NCBI RefSeq assembly: GCF_008923245.1
Contig: NZ_WBOS01000004.1
Location: 1 to 64,000, forward strand
Direction of reading: 5' to 3'
Source of the DNA: Cytobacillus depressus
GTDB taxonomy: Bacteria > Bacillota > Bacilli > Bacillales > Cytobacillaceae
Length of the DNA: 64,000 bases
The notes below the pieces were generated by a model that saw only the letters and a list, made by a program, of their open reading frames with translations, ran no database searches and was not told the DNA's origin. The position numbers were made by a program, and so were the translations under genes. This document shows, piece after piece, positions 41,222-49,577 of the stretch (its first letter is position 1; every line of letters begins with the position of its first letter).

Positions 41222-42364
41222 ATGACACAAACAATCATTAATGAATTAAAACCTTTTATACAAGAGGTATGGAAGAAATCAAACTTCAATCAGCCGACAA
41301 CGATCCAATCAAAAGCGATTCCGGCATCACTTGAAGGGAAAGATGTTATTGCTGAATCACCAACTGGTACAGGAAAAACTTTAGCTTATTTATTGCCGGT
41401 TTTAGAGAAAATTGCAAATGACAAAAAGAGTATTCAAACGATCATTATTGCGCCATCCCAAGAGCTTGTTATGCAAATTTTACAAGAGATTCAAAAATGG
41501 TCAGAGGGAAGCGGGATTCGCGCGGCATCCTTTATTGGCGGAGCGAATGTGAAAAGGCAACTGGAAAAATTAAAAAAGCATCCTCATATTGCGATCGGAA
41601 CGCCAGGGAGAGTACTGGAGTTAATTAAGCAAAAAAAGCTTAAAATGCATGAGGTAAAGACAGTCGTGCTTGACGAGGGAGATCAACTTCTCGTTCCTGA
41701 GCATTTGGAAACAGTTCGAAGCATTATTAAATCTACGTTAAGTGACAGACAAACTGTTCTTTTCTCCGCGACTTTGCCAAAAGAAATAGAAAAGCTGGCG
41801 CAGGAATTGACGGCAGAGCCTGAAATCATTAAGGTTGAAAAAGACGAAACGATCAATGCTGCTGCTGTTGATCATATATACTTTCATACAGAACAAAGAG
41901 ATAAAATTATGATGCTTGAAAAAATCTCAAGATTAGAATCGATTAAAGCGCTTGTTTTTGTCAAGGATATTGGAAACTTAACTGTCCTATCAGAGAAATT
42001 AGCATATAAAAATATACAGACAAGTTCTCTCCATAGCGACTTAAATAAAATGGACAGGCAAAAAGCTTTAAAGGATTTTCGCACTGGTCAAACAAATATG
42101 CTACTGGCAACAGATGTAGCTGCTAGGGGATTAGATATAAAAGATGTGACTCACGTTGTTCACTTCGATTTTCCTAGAGATGTAAAGCAATACGTTCATC
42201 GCTCAGGTAGAACGGGTCGTTTTGGGGCGAGCGGAATGGTCATTTCCTTAGTAACGGAAAGAGAGGAAAGGGATCTTAAGAAATTTGCAAGGGAACTTGG
42301 TGCTCGAGCGGAAAAGAAAATAATGCGTGGAGGAAATATAACTGACCCAGCAGAGCAAAAATAA
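41222..42364 (+). CDS. DEAD-box-type RNA helicase, YfmL-like, with DEGD motif II
   Basis: 380-residue two-domain ATP-dependent RNA helicase: Q motif region (TTIQSKAIPA), Walker A SPTGTGKT near 44, motif Ib GTPGR near 130, motif II DEGD near 151, motif III SAT near 181, and motifs V-VI TDVAARGLDI / HRSGRTGR near 295-330. Residue 3 of the motif is Gly instead of Ala. Size and short tails resemble B. subtilis YfmL, linked to ribosome assembly. ATG with AAAGGAG upstream. Confidence 0.85.
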   Translation: MTQTIINELKPFIQEVWKKSNFNQPTTIQSKAIPASLEGKDVIAESPTGTGKTLAYLLPVLEKIANDKKSIQTIIIAPSQELVMQILQEIQKWSEGSGIRAASFIGGANVKRQLEKLKKHPHIAIGTPGRVLELIKQKKLKMHEVKTVVLDEGDQLLVPEHLETVRSIIKSTLSDRQTVLFSATLPKEIEKLAQELTAEPEIIKVEKDETINAAAVDHIYFHTEQRDKIMMLEKISRLESIKALVFVKDIGNLTVLSEKLAYKNIQTSSLHSDLNKMDRQKALKDFRTGQTNMLLATDVAARGLDIKDVTHVVHFDFPRDVKQYVHRSGRTGRFGASGMVISLVTEREERDLKKFARELGARAEKKIMRGGNITDPAEQK

Positions 42365-42431
42365 TCCCGGAATAAAGTTAAAGCTATCGCGCAAACTACT
42401 CCTTAAATAATGAAAAGGAGTGGAGGCAACT

Positions 42432-42566
42432 ATGGGCAGAAAAAAACAAGGAAACGCAAATGCGGAACGAAATAAAAATGCCAAAACAGGAAACAGAACA
42501 AGCTCGGAATTAGTTGAGTTTACAACCGGACATGATAATCCGCAAAAAAATCGCCGGCAAGAGTAA
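42432..42566 (+). CDS. small basic hydrophilic protein, 44 residues
   Basis: ATG to TAA with the strong site GGAGTGGAGG about 7 bases before it; translation begins MGRKKQGNANAERNKNAKTG and ends NPQKNRRQE. High Lys/Arg/Asn/Gln with no hydrophobic segment, as in minor small acid-soluble spore-type proteins, though I do not recognise a named family. A clear terminator follows at once, which supports a real gene. Confidence 0.6.
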   Translation: MGRKKQGNANAERNKNAKTGNRTSSELVEFTTGHDNPQKNRRQE

Positions 42567-42587
42567 GGTTATACAATAAACAGCAAT

Positions 42588-42622
42588 AAAAAAATCCTCT
42601 TTAATTGGAAAGAGGATTTTTT
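42588..42622 (+). terminator. terminator after the 44-residue gene
   Basis: AATCCTCTTT / AAAGAGGATT stem, six-base loop, T6 run. Confidence 0.88.
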
Positions 42623-42759
42623 GCTGCTGAAAGTTCTGAAGCCTGTCAGGAACCTAAGTTATTTGGACGGTTATTGGTAAATTTCTGAAACCTGTCCAGA
42701 AAACTATGTAAAGAAGAAGTAGGCATTCGCCAATCTGAATTAACGAATCTCAGCCCATT

Positions 42760-44283
42760 CTAATAATCAATTTTTCGCAGTGGTCTTTTTGTCGGACCGT
42801 TTAGTACCTCACCATCATAGGTGTACCTTGACCCGTGGCAAGGGCAGTCCCATGTACGCTCCCCTTCATTCCATTCCGTTTCACAGCCCAGATGAGTACA
42901 GGTCGTGTCGACAAGATGCAAGTTTCCGTCTTTATCCCGATAAGCTCCCGCTCTTTTTCCATTTACAGTGACAACTGCACCTTCATCATTTTCCAAGTCA
43001 TCCGGATCTTTAGGAGCAACCTCTAGTTTTCCTTTAATGAGATGGCCCGCTACATCTGTATTAATGGAGATCACTTTCTTTAGGCTTGGATCTGCTTGGA
43101 ATCTGTCAGGATTGAAAAGCTCCTTGTAAGGATTTTCTTTTTCAATAATGATATCTTTAAGGAGCATAGCGGCAACTGTACCGTTTGTCATTCCCCATTT
43201 TCGGAACCCTGTCGCAATCAGTATTTTGGATCTGTTTTCTTTAATAGGCCCGATATAAGGGAGTTTATCTAATGTAATTAAATCTTGTGCCGACCAGCGA
43301 TAAGGAAAATCTGTAATGCCGAAAACTTCCTCTGCAAAACCTTCAAGCGTTTCATAATGCTTCATCGTATTGATCCCTTGACCAGTTTTGTGCCCCTCGC
43401 CGCCTACAAGAATGAGCTTTTCCCCATTGAATGGCGTATATCGAAGGGAACGAGTTGGTTTATCTGCACTATAATACATGCCCCCAGGAAATTCTGTTTT
43501 CGTTTTTATACCAAGTACATAGGAACGGCTCGAATACATTCTTGCAAAATAAAAGCCCATCATATCGACAAATGGGAAATGGGATGCGGCAATGACATAT
43601 TTACACTTAACACGGTGCCCATCTCTTGTAATGACAACCGGATGATCATTTTCCCCGACATCGACGGCAGTCGTATTTTCATACACAATTCCGCCACCAT
43701 CAATAAATTCTTGCAATAATTTTTGTAAATATTTTAAAGGGTGGAACTGCGCTTGTTGATTCATAGCGAGTGTTGCTTTCGTTTGTATATTGAAAGGGAT
43801 GCCATCTACTAAGCGTCCAATAATGCCAAGTTTTTTATACGCTTGCATTTCCGTTTCAATCTTTTTCGCGTATTCATCTGAAGTAGCATATATGAAAGCA
43901 TCTTCTTCGCTAAAATCACAATCTATTTGTTTCTCTTGCACTTGATTACGAACAAAATCAATGGCACTTGTTTCAGCCTCGTAATAAAGCTTCGCCTTTT
44001 CAAGCCCGAAATGATTGATGAATTCATCATAAATTAAACCATGCTGGGCAGTGAGCTTTGCTGTCGTATGGCCAGTGGTTCCAGTTAAAATATTTCCAGC
44101 TTCTAAAATAGCGACCTTTAAGCCTTCTTTCATTAAAAGATATCCTGCGGTGATTCCAGTAATTCCGCCTCCAATAATGGCAACATCAACAGAAGTATTT
44201 TCATTCAGCTTCCCGAATGTTGGAAGGGGAGTTTCTCTCCAATATGATTCAGGAAACTGGGGCATTTTATGATTGGATGACAT
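42760..44283 (-). CDS. FAD-dependent oxidoreductase with C-terminal Rieske domain, YhfW-like
   Basis: 507-residue protein: N-terminal FAD-binding DAO fold (SVDVAIIGGGITGITAGYLLMKEGLKVAILEAG near 33, TGTTGHTTAKLTAQHG near 68) and C-terminal Rieske [2Fe-2S] domain with ligands in CTHLGC and CPCHGSRY near 465-485. Some bacilli encode this fusion (B. subtilis YhfW). A redox role linked to the electron chain is likely; the electron donor and acceptor are unknown. Confidence 0.88.
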   Translation of the reverse strand: MSSNHKMPQFPESYWRETPLPTFGKLNENTSVDVAIIGGGITGITAGYLLMKEGLKVAILEAGNILTGTTGHTTAKLTAQHGLIYDEFINHFGLEKAKLYYEAETSAIDFVRNQVQEKQIDCDFSEEDAFIYATSDEYAKKIETEMQAYKKLGIIGRLVDGIPFNIQTKATLAMNQQAQFHPLKYLQKLLQEFIDGGGIVYENTTAVDVGENDHPVVITRDGHRVKCKYVIAASHFPFVDMMGFYFARMYSSRSYVLGIKTKTEFPGGMYYSADKPTRSLRYTPFNGEKLILVGGEGHKTGQGINTMKHYETLEGFAEEVFGITDFPYRWSAQDLITLDKLPYIGPIKENRSKILIATGFRKWGMTNGTVAAMLLKDIIIEKENPYKELFNPDRFQADPSLKKVISINTDVAGHLIKGKLEVAPKDPDDLENDEGAVVTVNGKRAGAYRDKDGNLHLVDTTCTHLGCETEWNEGERTWDCPCHGSRYTYDGEVLNGPTKRPLRKIDY

Positions 44284-44361
44284 ACCTTTCCTCCTCTAGG
44301 TTTTCTCATCCATAACTTTTCCAAACTATGTCATTTGTATACCAGATGGGATTTAGAATAT

Positions 44362-44392
44362 AAAAAGCCAGCTACAAAATAATAGCTGGCTT
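44362..44392 (-). terminator. terminator of the 44425-44589 gene
   Basis: AAGCCAGCTA / TAGCTGGCTT stem, with U-rich sequence following on the minus strand. Confidence 0.8.
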
Positions 44393-44424
44393 CTCTCTTA
44401 AAAAAATATTTAATCTTCATCCAC

Positions 44425-44589
44425 TTAATGAGAGCTCTTGTTTTCTTTCAATCCTTCTGTGTTAGGGATAGGATCAATCGTGTGTGAATCCTCTTTATTT
44501 AATGCTTCATTTGTAAAAAAGAACAGCAGGCTTCCAACAATTCCTAGTGAAATGATCATGCCGATTGTTGTAATAAGCAATAATACCAT
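44425..44589 (-). CDS. small single-pass membrane protein, 54 residues
   Basis: MVLLLITTIGMIISLGIVGSLLFFF (residues 1-25) is one membrane helix, followed by a hydrophilic acidic tail (NKEDSHTIDPIPNTEGLKENKSSH). ATG at 44589 follows GAGGAGG at 8 bases, so the gene is real, but no family is recognised. Confidence 0.6.
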   Translation of the reverse strand: MVLLLITTIGMIISLGIVGSLLFFFTNEALNKEDSHTIDPIPNTEGLKENKSSH

Positions 44590-44707
44590 GAAATAACCTC
44601 CTCTTTGTACAGCAAATTCCAAGCAGTGCAGATGGTCTTTTCTGTTTAGCTGATGATAAGGTCACTTATTTAAGGTATATGCTCATGAACGGCAGTTTTT
44701 TACTAGA

Positions 44708-44738
44708 AAAAAGCGAAGAGGGAGCATCTCTTCGCTTT
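44708..44738 (-). terminator. terminator of the VanW gene
   Basis: AAAGCGAAGAG / CTCTTCGCTTT stem with a 7-base loop, and U-rich sequence on the minus strand. Confidence 0.85.
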
Positions 44739-44748
44739 AGCTAATGAA

Positions 44749-45669
44749 TTATTCTTCTTTCTTTTGAAACGGTACTTCCTCGTGCAGCATTTTGGAAGCG
44801 TTTGGAACGAAACGAGGTTCATATTCGATTTCATCGGTTGAAAATATCCGAATGATCATTTGACCGCCATATGCTTTTGCCTGAATTAATAAAGGAAAGC
44901 TGTATCCATTTTTGAAGCTGAAATCAGGTCCGTACCAGCTGACCGTTGCATCCCTTCCTGAAGGTACATATGGTACGCGTTTAGAATGAGAGTAACGTTC
45001 AAGGATTTTTAAGCCTGCACGATCGGCAGCATTGAAAAGGGTAGAAGAAACTTGGCAAATTCCTCCCCCGATATCCTCGGCCATTTCACCCCTGACGATA
45101 ACAGGCGCGCGCATATAGCCCCTACCCTTCGTTCTTTTCCCAACTACTTGATTAAAGGAAAAGGTTTCACCAGGAAAAATAACATGATTGTTAATGGCTT
45201 CAGCCGCAAGGGAAATATTGTGAGAACGCGCCTTATTATTTGAATTAAAAAAAGTCACGTATCTTCCAATTTGCTTCACTCGAATATGTAATAATAAGTC
45301 CCGATCAACCCGAGGATGAATGGGAAGCAAGGGAACTTCAATATTGGAAGAATTCGTATTGTAAAAGTATGTATAAAACAAATCAGTGAAAGCCCTGCGA
45401 TGTAACCTGCTGCCTACCTCTTCGTTTTTTACTCTTCCAGATGGATCAATATTTGCGTTTTTCGGCGCAATATATGTTTGTTTATCCAGTTTATCAAGAA
45501 GCTCATGATATTTTTTTACATCGATTAAAGGCATATTGGGAATGGGAATGGCATAGTCTTGCCGATCAATGGTTAGGATTGTTTCTCCTTTATTCTCAAT
45601 CGACAAGCTGTCGGATTCTGGAATCGGATGGATAAAGAGTAAAAGTCCGTATAGCCAAGCAATACTCAT
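44749..45669 (-). CDS. VanW-family protein
   Basis: 306-residue protein with a short hydrophobic N-terminus (MSIAWLYGLLLFIHPIP) and the VanW core FPGETFSFNQVVGKRTKGRGYMRAPVIVRGEMAEDIGGGICQVSSTLFNAADRAGLKILERYSHS near 175-240. VanW-like proteins are extracytoplasmic and sometimes associated with glycopeptide resistance clusters, but no van genes are near, so it is an orphan with unknown function. ATG with AGGAGGTG upstream. Confidence 0.82.
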   Translation of the reverse strand: MSIAWLYGLLLFIHPIPESDSLSIENKGETILTIDRQDYAIPIPNMPLIDVKKYHELLDKLDKQTYIAPKNANIDPSGRVKNEEVGSRLHRRAFTDLFYTYFYNTNSSNIEVPLLPIHPRVDRDLLLHIRVKQIGRYVTFFNSNNKARSHNISLAAEAINNHVIFPGETFSFNQVVGKRTKGRGYMRAPVIVRGEMAEDIGGGICQVSSTLFNAADRAGLKILERYSHSKRVPYVPSGRDATVSWYGPDFSFKNGYSFPLLIQAKAYGGQMIIRIFSTDEIEYEPRFVPNASKMLHEEVPFQKKEE

Positions 45670-45870
45670 TTATGGCACACCTCCTAAAACTAGTATGGGT
45701 TAGAGGGAGAAAATCATGTAAAGAGACTTACTAAATTTAAATTTGGAACCTTTCTCTAACTTCCGACTATCCACTGCTCGGTCTCAGGTCTTAGATGAAA
45801 ATAAAGCTCTGGCTCGTTATGAGAAGCCGGAAATATAGGTAAGATGGAATCAAGAAAGGAGGAAACGAAC
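45670..45870. promoter_or_regulatory. lia operon control region
   Basis: 200 bp upstream of liaI, expected to hold the LiaR operator and promoter. A dyad CCGA-N11-TCGG is seen at 45766-45784 inside the sequence CTAACTTCCGACTATCC; I could not confirm it as the LiaR box from memory of the consensus. Confidence 0.4.
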
Positions 45871-46218
45871 ATGAAAAAATTCGGTTTATTAATAGCAGGG
45901 GGCATTGCGGCGATCGTTTTATTGTCAAATCTAGGACCATTACTAGCATTAGGATTAAGTATCGTTCTTCTGTACTTTGTGTTTAAACAATTTTTAAAAA
46001 CGGACTCACTACTTATGAAGATTGGCTGGGGTTTCATTGGGTTTATCGCCTTAATGGCATCGGCTTCTAACTTACCAGCCATTATTGGTATCGTAGCTGC
46101 ATATGTCCTTTACCTTGTGTATAAAAAATGGAATCAAACAAAAACAGAAGTGAAAGTTGAAGAAAATGACCCATTCACTAATTTTGAAAAGCAATGGGCT
46201 GAATTTAAGAAAAACTAA
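45871..46218 (+). CDS. liaI: LiaI-like small membrane protein
   Basis: 115-residue membrane protein with three hydrophobic segments (about 4-20, 25-40 and 52-87) and a polar C-terminus (EENDPFTNFEKQWAEFKKN). LiaI anchors LiaH-type PspA at the membrane in B. subtilis, and it lies directly before liaH here. It also resembles the lmo0954-type small membrane proteins of Listeria. ATG at 45871 follows AAAGGAGG; an in-frame ATG at 45844 has no ribosome site. Confidence 0.78.
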   Translation: MKKFGLLIAGGIAAIVLLSNLGPLLALGLSIVLLYFVFKQFLKTDSLLMKIGWGFIGFIALMASASNLPAIIGIVAAYVLYLVYKKWNQTKTEVKVEENDPFTNFEKQWAEFKKN

Positions 46219-46239
46219 TCATTAAAGGAGAGAGGAAAA

Positions 46240-46887
46240 ATGACAAACCTATTTACGCGTATTAAAAACACAGTATTAGCTGATCTCAATGAAGTGCTTG
46301 ATCAAAAGGAGAAAAAAAATCCAATTGTTCTTTTGAATCAATATTTACGGGACTGTGAGAAAGAAACAGAAAAGGTACGGAAGCTGCTCGAACGCCAATA
46401 TATGTTAAAGGAAGAGTTCAGTAGAGAATATCGCCAAGCTGAGGAGTTAGCAGCAAAGAGAAAACGCCAAGCGGAAATTGCTTCACAAGCGGGGGAGAAT
46501 GAATTATTCTTATTTGCTACAGAGGAGCAAGTACAATTTGAGGGACGTGTAGCACGTTTAAAGGAGGCCCTTCATTCTGCAAACGAGCAGCTTGCTGAAT
46601 TGGAAAGAAAGTATGAAGAAATGAAGCATAAGCTGAAGGATATGCATATTCGCCGGATGGAAGTAATGGGTCGCGAAAATGTAACACGGGCTCAAGTGAA
46701 AATAAATCAAGTGCTTGATCAGCAAAATGCTGCCAATCACTCCGGCTCACGCTTTCAGGAAATTGAATCGTATTTAGACCGATTAGAGAATCAAGTAAAC
46801 AACTCATATTATCGCAGCACCATTGATGCACGCATCGTACAACTAGAAAAAGATATGAAAAAATCAGAAACCCATTCTATTTCATAA
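46240..46887 (+). CDS. liaH: PspA/IM30-family protein LiaH
   Basis: The 215-residue all-helical coiled-coil protein matches PspA/IM30 (LFTRIKNTVLADLNEVLDQKEKKNPIVLLNQYLRDCEKETEKVRKLL at the start, then long heptad-rich helices AEELAAKRKRQAEIASQAGENELFL..LKEALHSANEQLAELERKYEEMKHKL). It forms membrane-protective oligomers under cell-envelope stress. It is 22 bp after liaI and followed by a hairpin before liaF. Confidence 0.92.
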   Translation: MTNLFTRIKNTVLADLNEVLDQKEKKNPIVLLNQYLRDCEKETEKVRKLLERQYMLKEEFSREYRQAEELAAKRKRQAEIASQAGENELFLFATEEQVQFEGRVARLKEALHSANEQLAELERKYEEMKHKLKDMHIRRMEVMGRENVTRAQVKINQVLDQQNAANHSGSRFQEIESYLDRLENQVNNSYYRSTIDARIVQLEKDMKKSETHSIS

Positions 46888-46900
46888 GAAAAACATGGTA

Positions 46901-46936
46901 TTCTAAAAAGGCGTAGGACAACTGCGCCTTTTAGAA
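46901..46936 (+). terminator. hairpin between liaH and liaF (attenuator/processing)
   Basis: TTCTAAAAAGGCG / CGCCTTTTAGAA stem with one bulge. There is no U run, so it is more likely a partial terminator or 3' stabilising hairpin that keeps liaI-liaH mRNA high relative to liaFSR. Confidence 0.6.
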
Positions 46937-46970
46937 GTTTAAAATAAGGAGGGAGGAGGCCCTAAGACCA

Positions 46971-47705
46971 ATGATAAATAGAGTAAAAAGCGAATATGTA
47001 AGCTGGATTTTGATAATAGGTATTGTTGTTCTTTTTTTAGAATTTTCTTTTTTTAACAGAGGGTTGATCTTCTCCCTCCTAGTTGAAGTGGGCATGATCT
47101 ATATCGGGAGAAAATGGATGCCTCGTAAATCAGGAAAACTTCTATTCTGGCTTGGAATTATCTTTTTAATTATAAGTATTTTTAGTATGATCACTTTGAA
47201 GTTTTTACTGTTAGCGATTCTTATTCATTTCTTAATTCAATACATCCAGACGAAGCGAAATCCTGCTCATATTAAACCTGTCATCGTAGAGTCAAATCCT
47301 AAAATGGAAAAGGAAACTGTGGTTCGAAGCAGTCCGCTTTTTCTTAACCAATTATTTGGACAGCAAAAAACACCCGATCATGTGTATGAGTGGAGCGATA
47401 TTAATATTCAGACAGGCATCGGGGATACCGTTATTGATTTGAGTTACACCGTTCTGCCAAAAGGGGAAACGGTGATTAATATAAGAAATCTTCTCGGGAA
47501 TATTCAAATCCTTGTCCCGTATGATATAGAGATTAGTGTGAATCATTCTGTTTTAGCTGGCTCTGTTGAAATTTTGGGCAGTCAGGAGTCTAAAGTATTT
47601 AATCAAAATTTGCATATTCAAACGCCGGGATTTCATCAAGCTGAACAGCGTATAAAAATCATAACCTCTATCCCTGTAGGTGATTTAGAGGTGAAGCGCG
47701 TATGA
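46971..47705 (+). CDS. liaF: LiaF membrane regulator
   Basis: The 244-residue protein has four N-terminal membrane helices (about 10-28, 30-48, 58-78 and 80-94) and a C-terminal DUF2154-like beta domain (about 135-244; DINIQTGIGDTVIDLSYTVLPKGETVINIRNLLGNIQILVPYDIEISVNHSVLAGSVEILG). LiaF inhibits LiaRS signalling in B. subtilis. The gene overlaps liaS by 4 nt. Confidence 0.88.
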   Translation: MINRVKSEYVSWILIIGIVVLFLEFSFFNRGLIFSLLVEVGMIYIGRKWMPRKSGKLLFWLGIIFLIISIFSMITLKFLLLAILIHFLIQYIQTKRNPAHIKPVIVESNPKMEKETVVRSSPLFLNQLFGQQKTPDHVYEWSDINIQTGIGDTVIDLSYTVLPKGETVINIRNLLGNIQILVPYDIEISVNHSVLAGSVEILGSQESKVFNQNLHIQTPGFHQAEQRIKIITSIPVGDLEVKRV

Positions 47706-48748
47706 GTATTGTTCAGCGTCAAGTTATTATAGGTGTTGCGGTGTCCGTCTTAATCTGTGGCTTTTTTATTCTTTCCTTTCTTTTTCGCTTTCCGCTTGTC
47801 GATTGGAAAGAGCTTTGGGATACACATGTGATGGATATTCCTTATGTTATTTTTGTGCCAAGTGTCAGCATTTTTATAGGGATTTTGTTCGGATTATTTT
47901 CGGGAATTCATTGGAAACGCCAAATTCAAACAGTCGATCATTGGCTATACCAAATTGAGGAGGGGCGTCATATAGATGCAAGGGAGTTAAGTGCATCACC
48001 TGATCTCCACTCGATTGTGAACAGAATTGGGAAAATTCAAAAGCAAATTGCCGAACAAGCTAAATTATCTCAGAAGCTTGCGACAGAAAAAGCGAAGGAT
48101 ATGGAAAGCCGTGTGCAGGAAGTAATCTCCCAAGAAAGAAATCGTTTAGCGCGGGAACTGCACGATTCTGTTAGTCAGCAGCTATTTGCTGCCTCAATGC
48201 TCATGTCGGCGATTAATGAAGCAAAGCCGCAGACGAGTGAAAGGGAAACGAAGCAATTAAAAATGGTAGAAGAAATGATTCACCAATCCCAGCTTGAAAT
48301 GAGAGCACTTCTACTTCATTTAAGACCGGCTGCGTTAAAGGGCAAGTCCCTCCAAGAAGGAATGAAAGAATTGCTCATCGAATTATCCCAAAAGGTAACG
48401 ATGGAGATAAAATGGAAAATAGAAGACTTCCCTCTCGATAAAGGAATCGAGGATCATTTATTCCGCATTCTTCAAGAATCTGTTTCAAACACCCTCCGTC
48501 ATGCGAAATCGTCGATGCTCGAAATTGTCCTCATTCAAAGGGATGAGTTTGTGATTTTACGAGTAATTGATGATGGGGTTGGCTTTGATGTTGAGGAAGC
48601 AAAAGCAGGCTCCTATGGACTACAAAATATGCATGAAAGAGCGGTTGAAGTCGGCGGATCCCTTAAAATTATTAGTTTGAAAAACAGCGGAACACGTCTT
48701 GAAGTAAAGATTCCTATTATGAAGCAAGAGGGTGTAGGTAATGATTAG
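47702..48748 (+). CDS. liaS: sensor histidine kinase LiaS
   Basis: 348-residue kinase with two membrane helices (about 9-28 and 48-70), a HAMP-like linker, the NarL-type phospho-acceptor helix [28 protein letters not shown] near 150 (His in ELHDSV) and a HATPase_c domain ([45 protein letters not shown]). The short extracytoplasmic loop is typical of intramembrane-sensing kinases that respond to lipid II-interfering antibiotics. It overlaps liaR by 8 nt. Confidence 0.92.
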   Translation: MSIVQRQVIIGVAVSVLICGFFILSFLFRFPLVDWKELWDTHVMDIPYVIFVPSVSIFIGILFGLFSGIHWKRQIQTVDHWLYQIEEGRHIDARELSASPDLHSIVNRIGKIQKQIAEQAKLSQKLATEKAKDMESRVQEVISQERNRLARELHDSVSQQLFAASMLMSAINEAKPQTSERETKQLKMVEEMIHQSQLEMRALLLHLRPAALKGKSLQEGMKELLIELSQKVTMEIKWKIEDFPLDKGIEDHLFRILQESVSNTLRHAKSSMLEIVLIQRDEFVILRVIDDGVGFDVEEAKAGSYGLQNMHERAVEVGGSLKIISLKNSGTRLEVKIPIMKQEGVGND

Positions 48749-49373
48749 AGTATTATTTGTAGATGATCATGAAATGGTGAGAATTGGAGTTTCCTCCTAT
48801 TTGTCAGCCCAGCCGGATATTGAGGTTGTTGGTGAAGCTGACAATGGAAAAACTGCGATTCAACTGGCATTAGATTTAAGACCAGATATTATTTTAATGG
48901 ATTTAGTTATGAAGGAAATGGACGGGATTGAAGCAACTAGGAATATTATTGAACAATGGCCGGAAGCGAAAATTATTATCGTTACGAGCTTCCTAGATGA
49001 CGAGAAGGTCTATCCTGCTCTTGAAGCGGGGGCTACAAGCTATATGCTGAAAACATCGAAAGCAAGTGAAATAGCCGATGCCGTTCGTTCAACCTATCAA
49101 GGGCAATCCGTCCTCGAGCCTGAAGTAACGGGAAAAATGATGGTTAAAATGCGACAGAAAAATCAGCAGCTTCCCCACGAGGAATTGACAAGCAGGGAAA
49201 TGGAAATTCTTCTTCTCATGACAGAAGGAAAAACAAATCAGGAAATTGCTGATGAGCTCTTTATCGCCTTAAAAACCGTCAAAACCCATGTCAGCAACAT
49301 TCTAAGCAAACTCCAAGTCCAAGACCGAACACAAGCAGTCATCTACGCATTTAAACACTCACTCACCAAGTAG
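48741..49373 (+). CDS. liaR: response regulator LiaR
   Basis: 210-residue NarL/FixJ-type regulator: receiver domain ([15 protein letters not shown], acceptor Asp in [15 protein letters not shown] near 54) and a C-terminal LuxR-type HTH ([56 protein letters not shown]). It closes the liaIHFSR operon. Its TAG stop shares its last base with a copy of the GGTGTCAGACACC palindrome. Confidence 0.93.
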   Translation: MIRVLFVDDHEMVRIGVSSYLSAQPDIEVVGEADNGKTAIQLALDLRPDIILMDLVMKEMDGIEATRNIIEQWPEAKIIIVTSFLDDEKVYPALEAGATSYMLKTSKASEIADAVRSTYQGQSVLEPEVTGKMMVKMRQKNQQLPHEELTSREMEILLLMTEGKTNQEIADELFIALKTVKTHVSNILSKLQVQDRTQAVIYAFKHSLTK

Positions 49374-49385
49374 GTGTCAGACACC
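49373..49385. repeat. GGTGTCAGACACC palindrome, copy 3, overlapping the liaR stop
   Basis: Third copy of the 13-bp inverted repeat; its first base is the last base of the liaR TAG codon. Confidence 0.8.
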
Positions 49386-49577
49386 CTCTGTGGATCTTTG
49401 GTTATTTTTTCTTTCTGGTGTGGACATTCCTATCTTTCATCCTCCTACATTTATTGTGGGAATAGTTGGACCGTCTGTTAATAGTTTTTTTGACATCTAT
49501 GAAAGAGTTACAATTTTTCCACAAATGTTATGTTAAAATTCATTTAAGAGATTTTGATCAGAGTAGGTGGGAGATAG

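Noticed and set aside
44749-45669. Glycopeptide-resistance gene from the VanW similarity.
   Set aside because: No vanA/vanH/vanX or vanRS genes nearby; VanW-family proteins are common without resistance.
45752-45784. ECF-type promoter before liaI (GGAACCTTT then CGACTA).
   Set aside because: The spacing (13 bp) is shorter than in the clear ECF promoter at 37361 (15 bp), and Lia operons are LiaR-controlled.
49486-49530. TTGACA and TACAAT as a promoter for the UPF0597 gene.
   Set aside because: Spacer of about 13 bp is too short for sigma-A.
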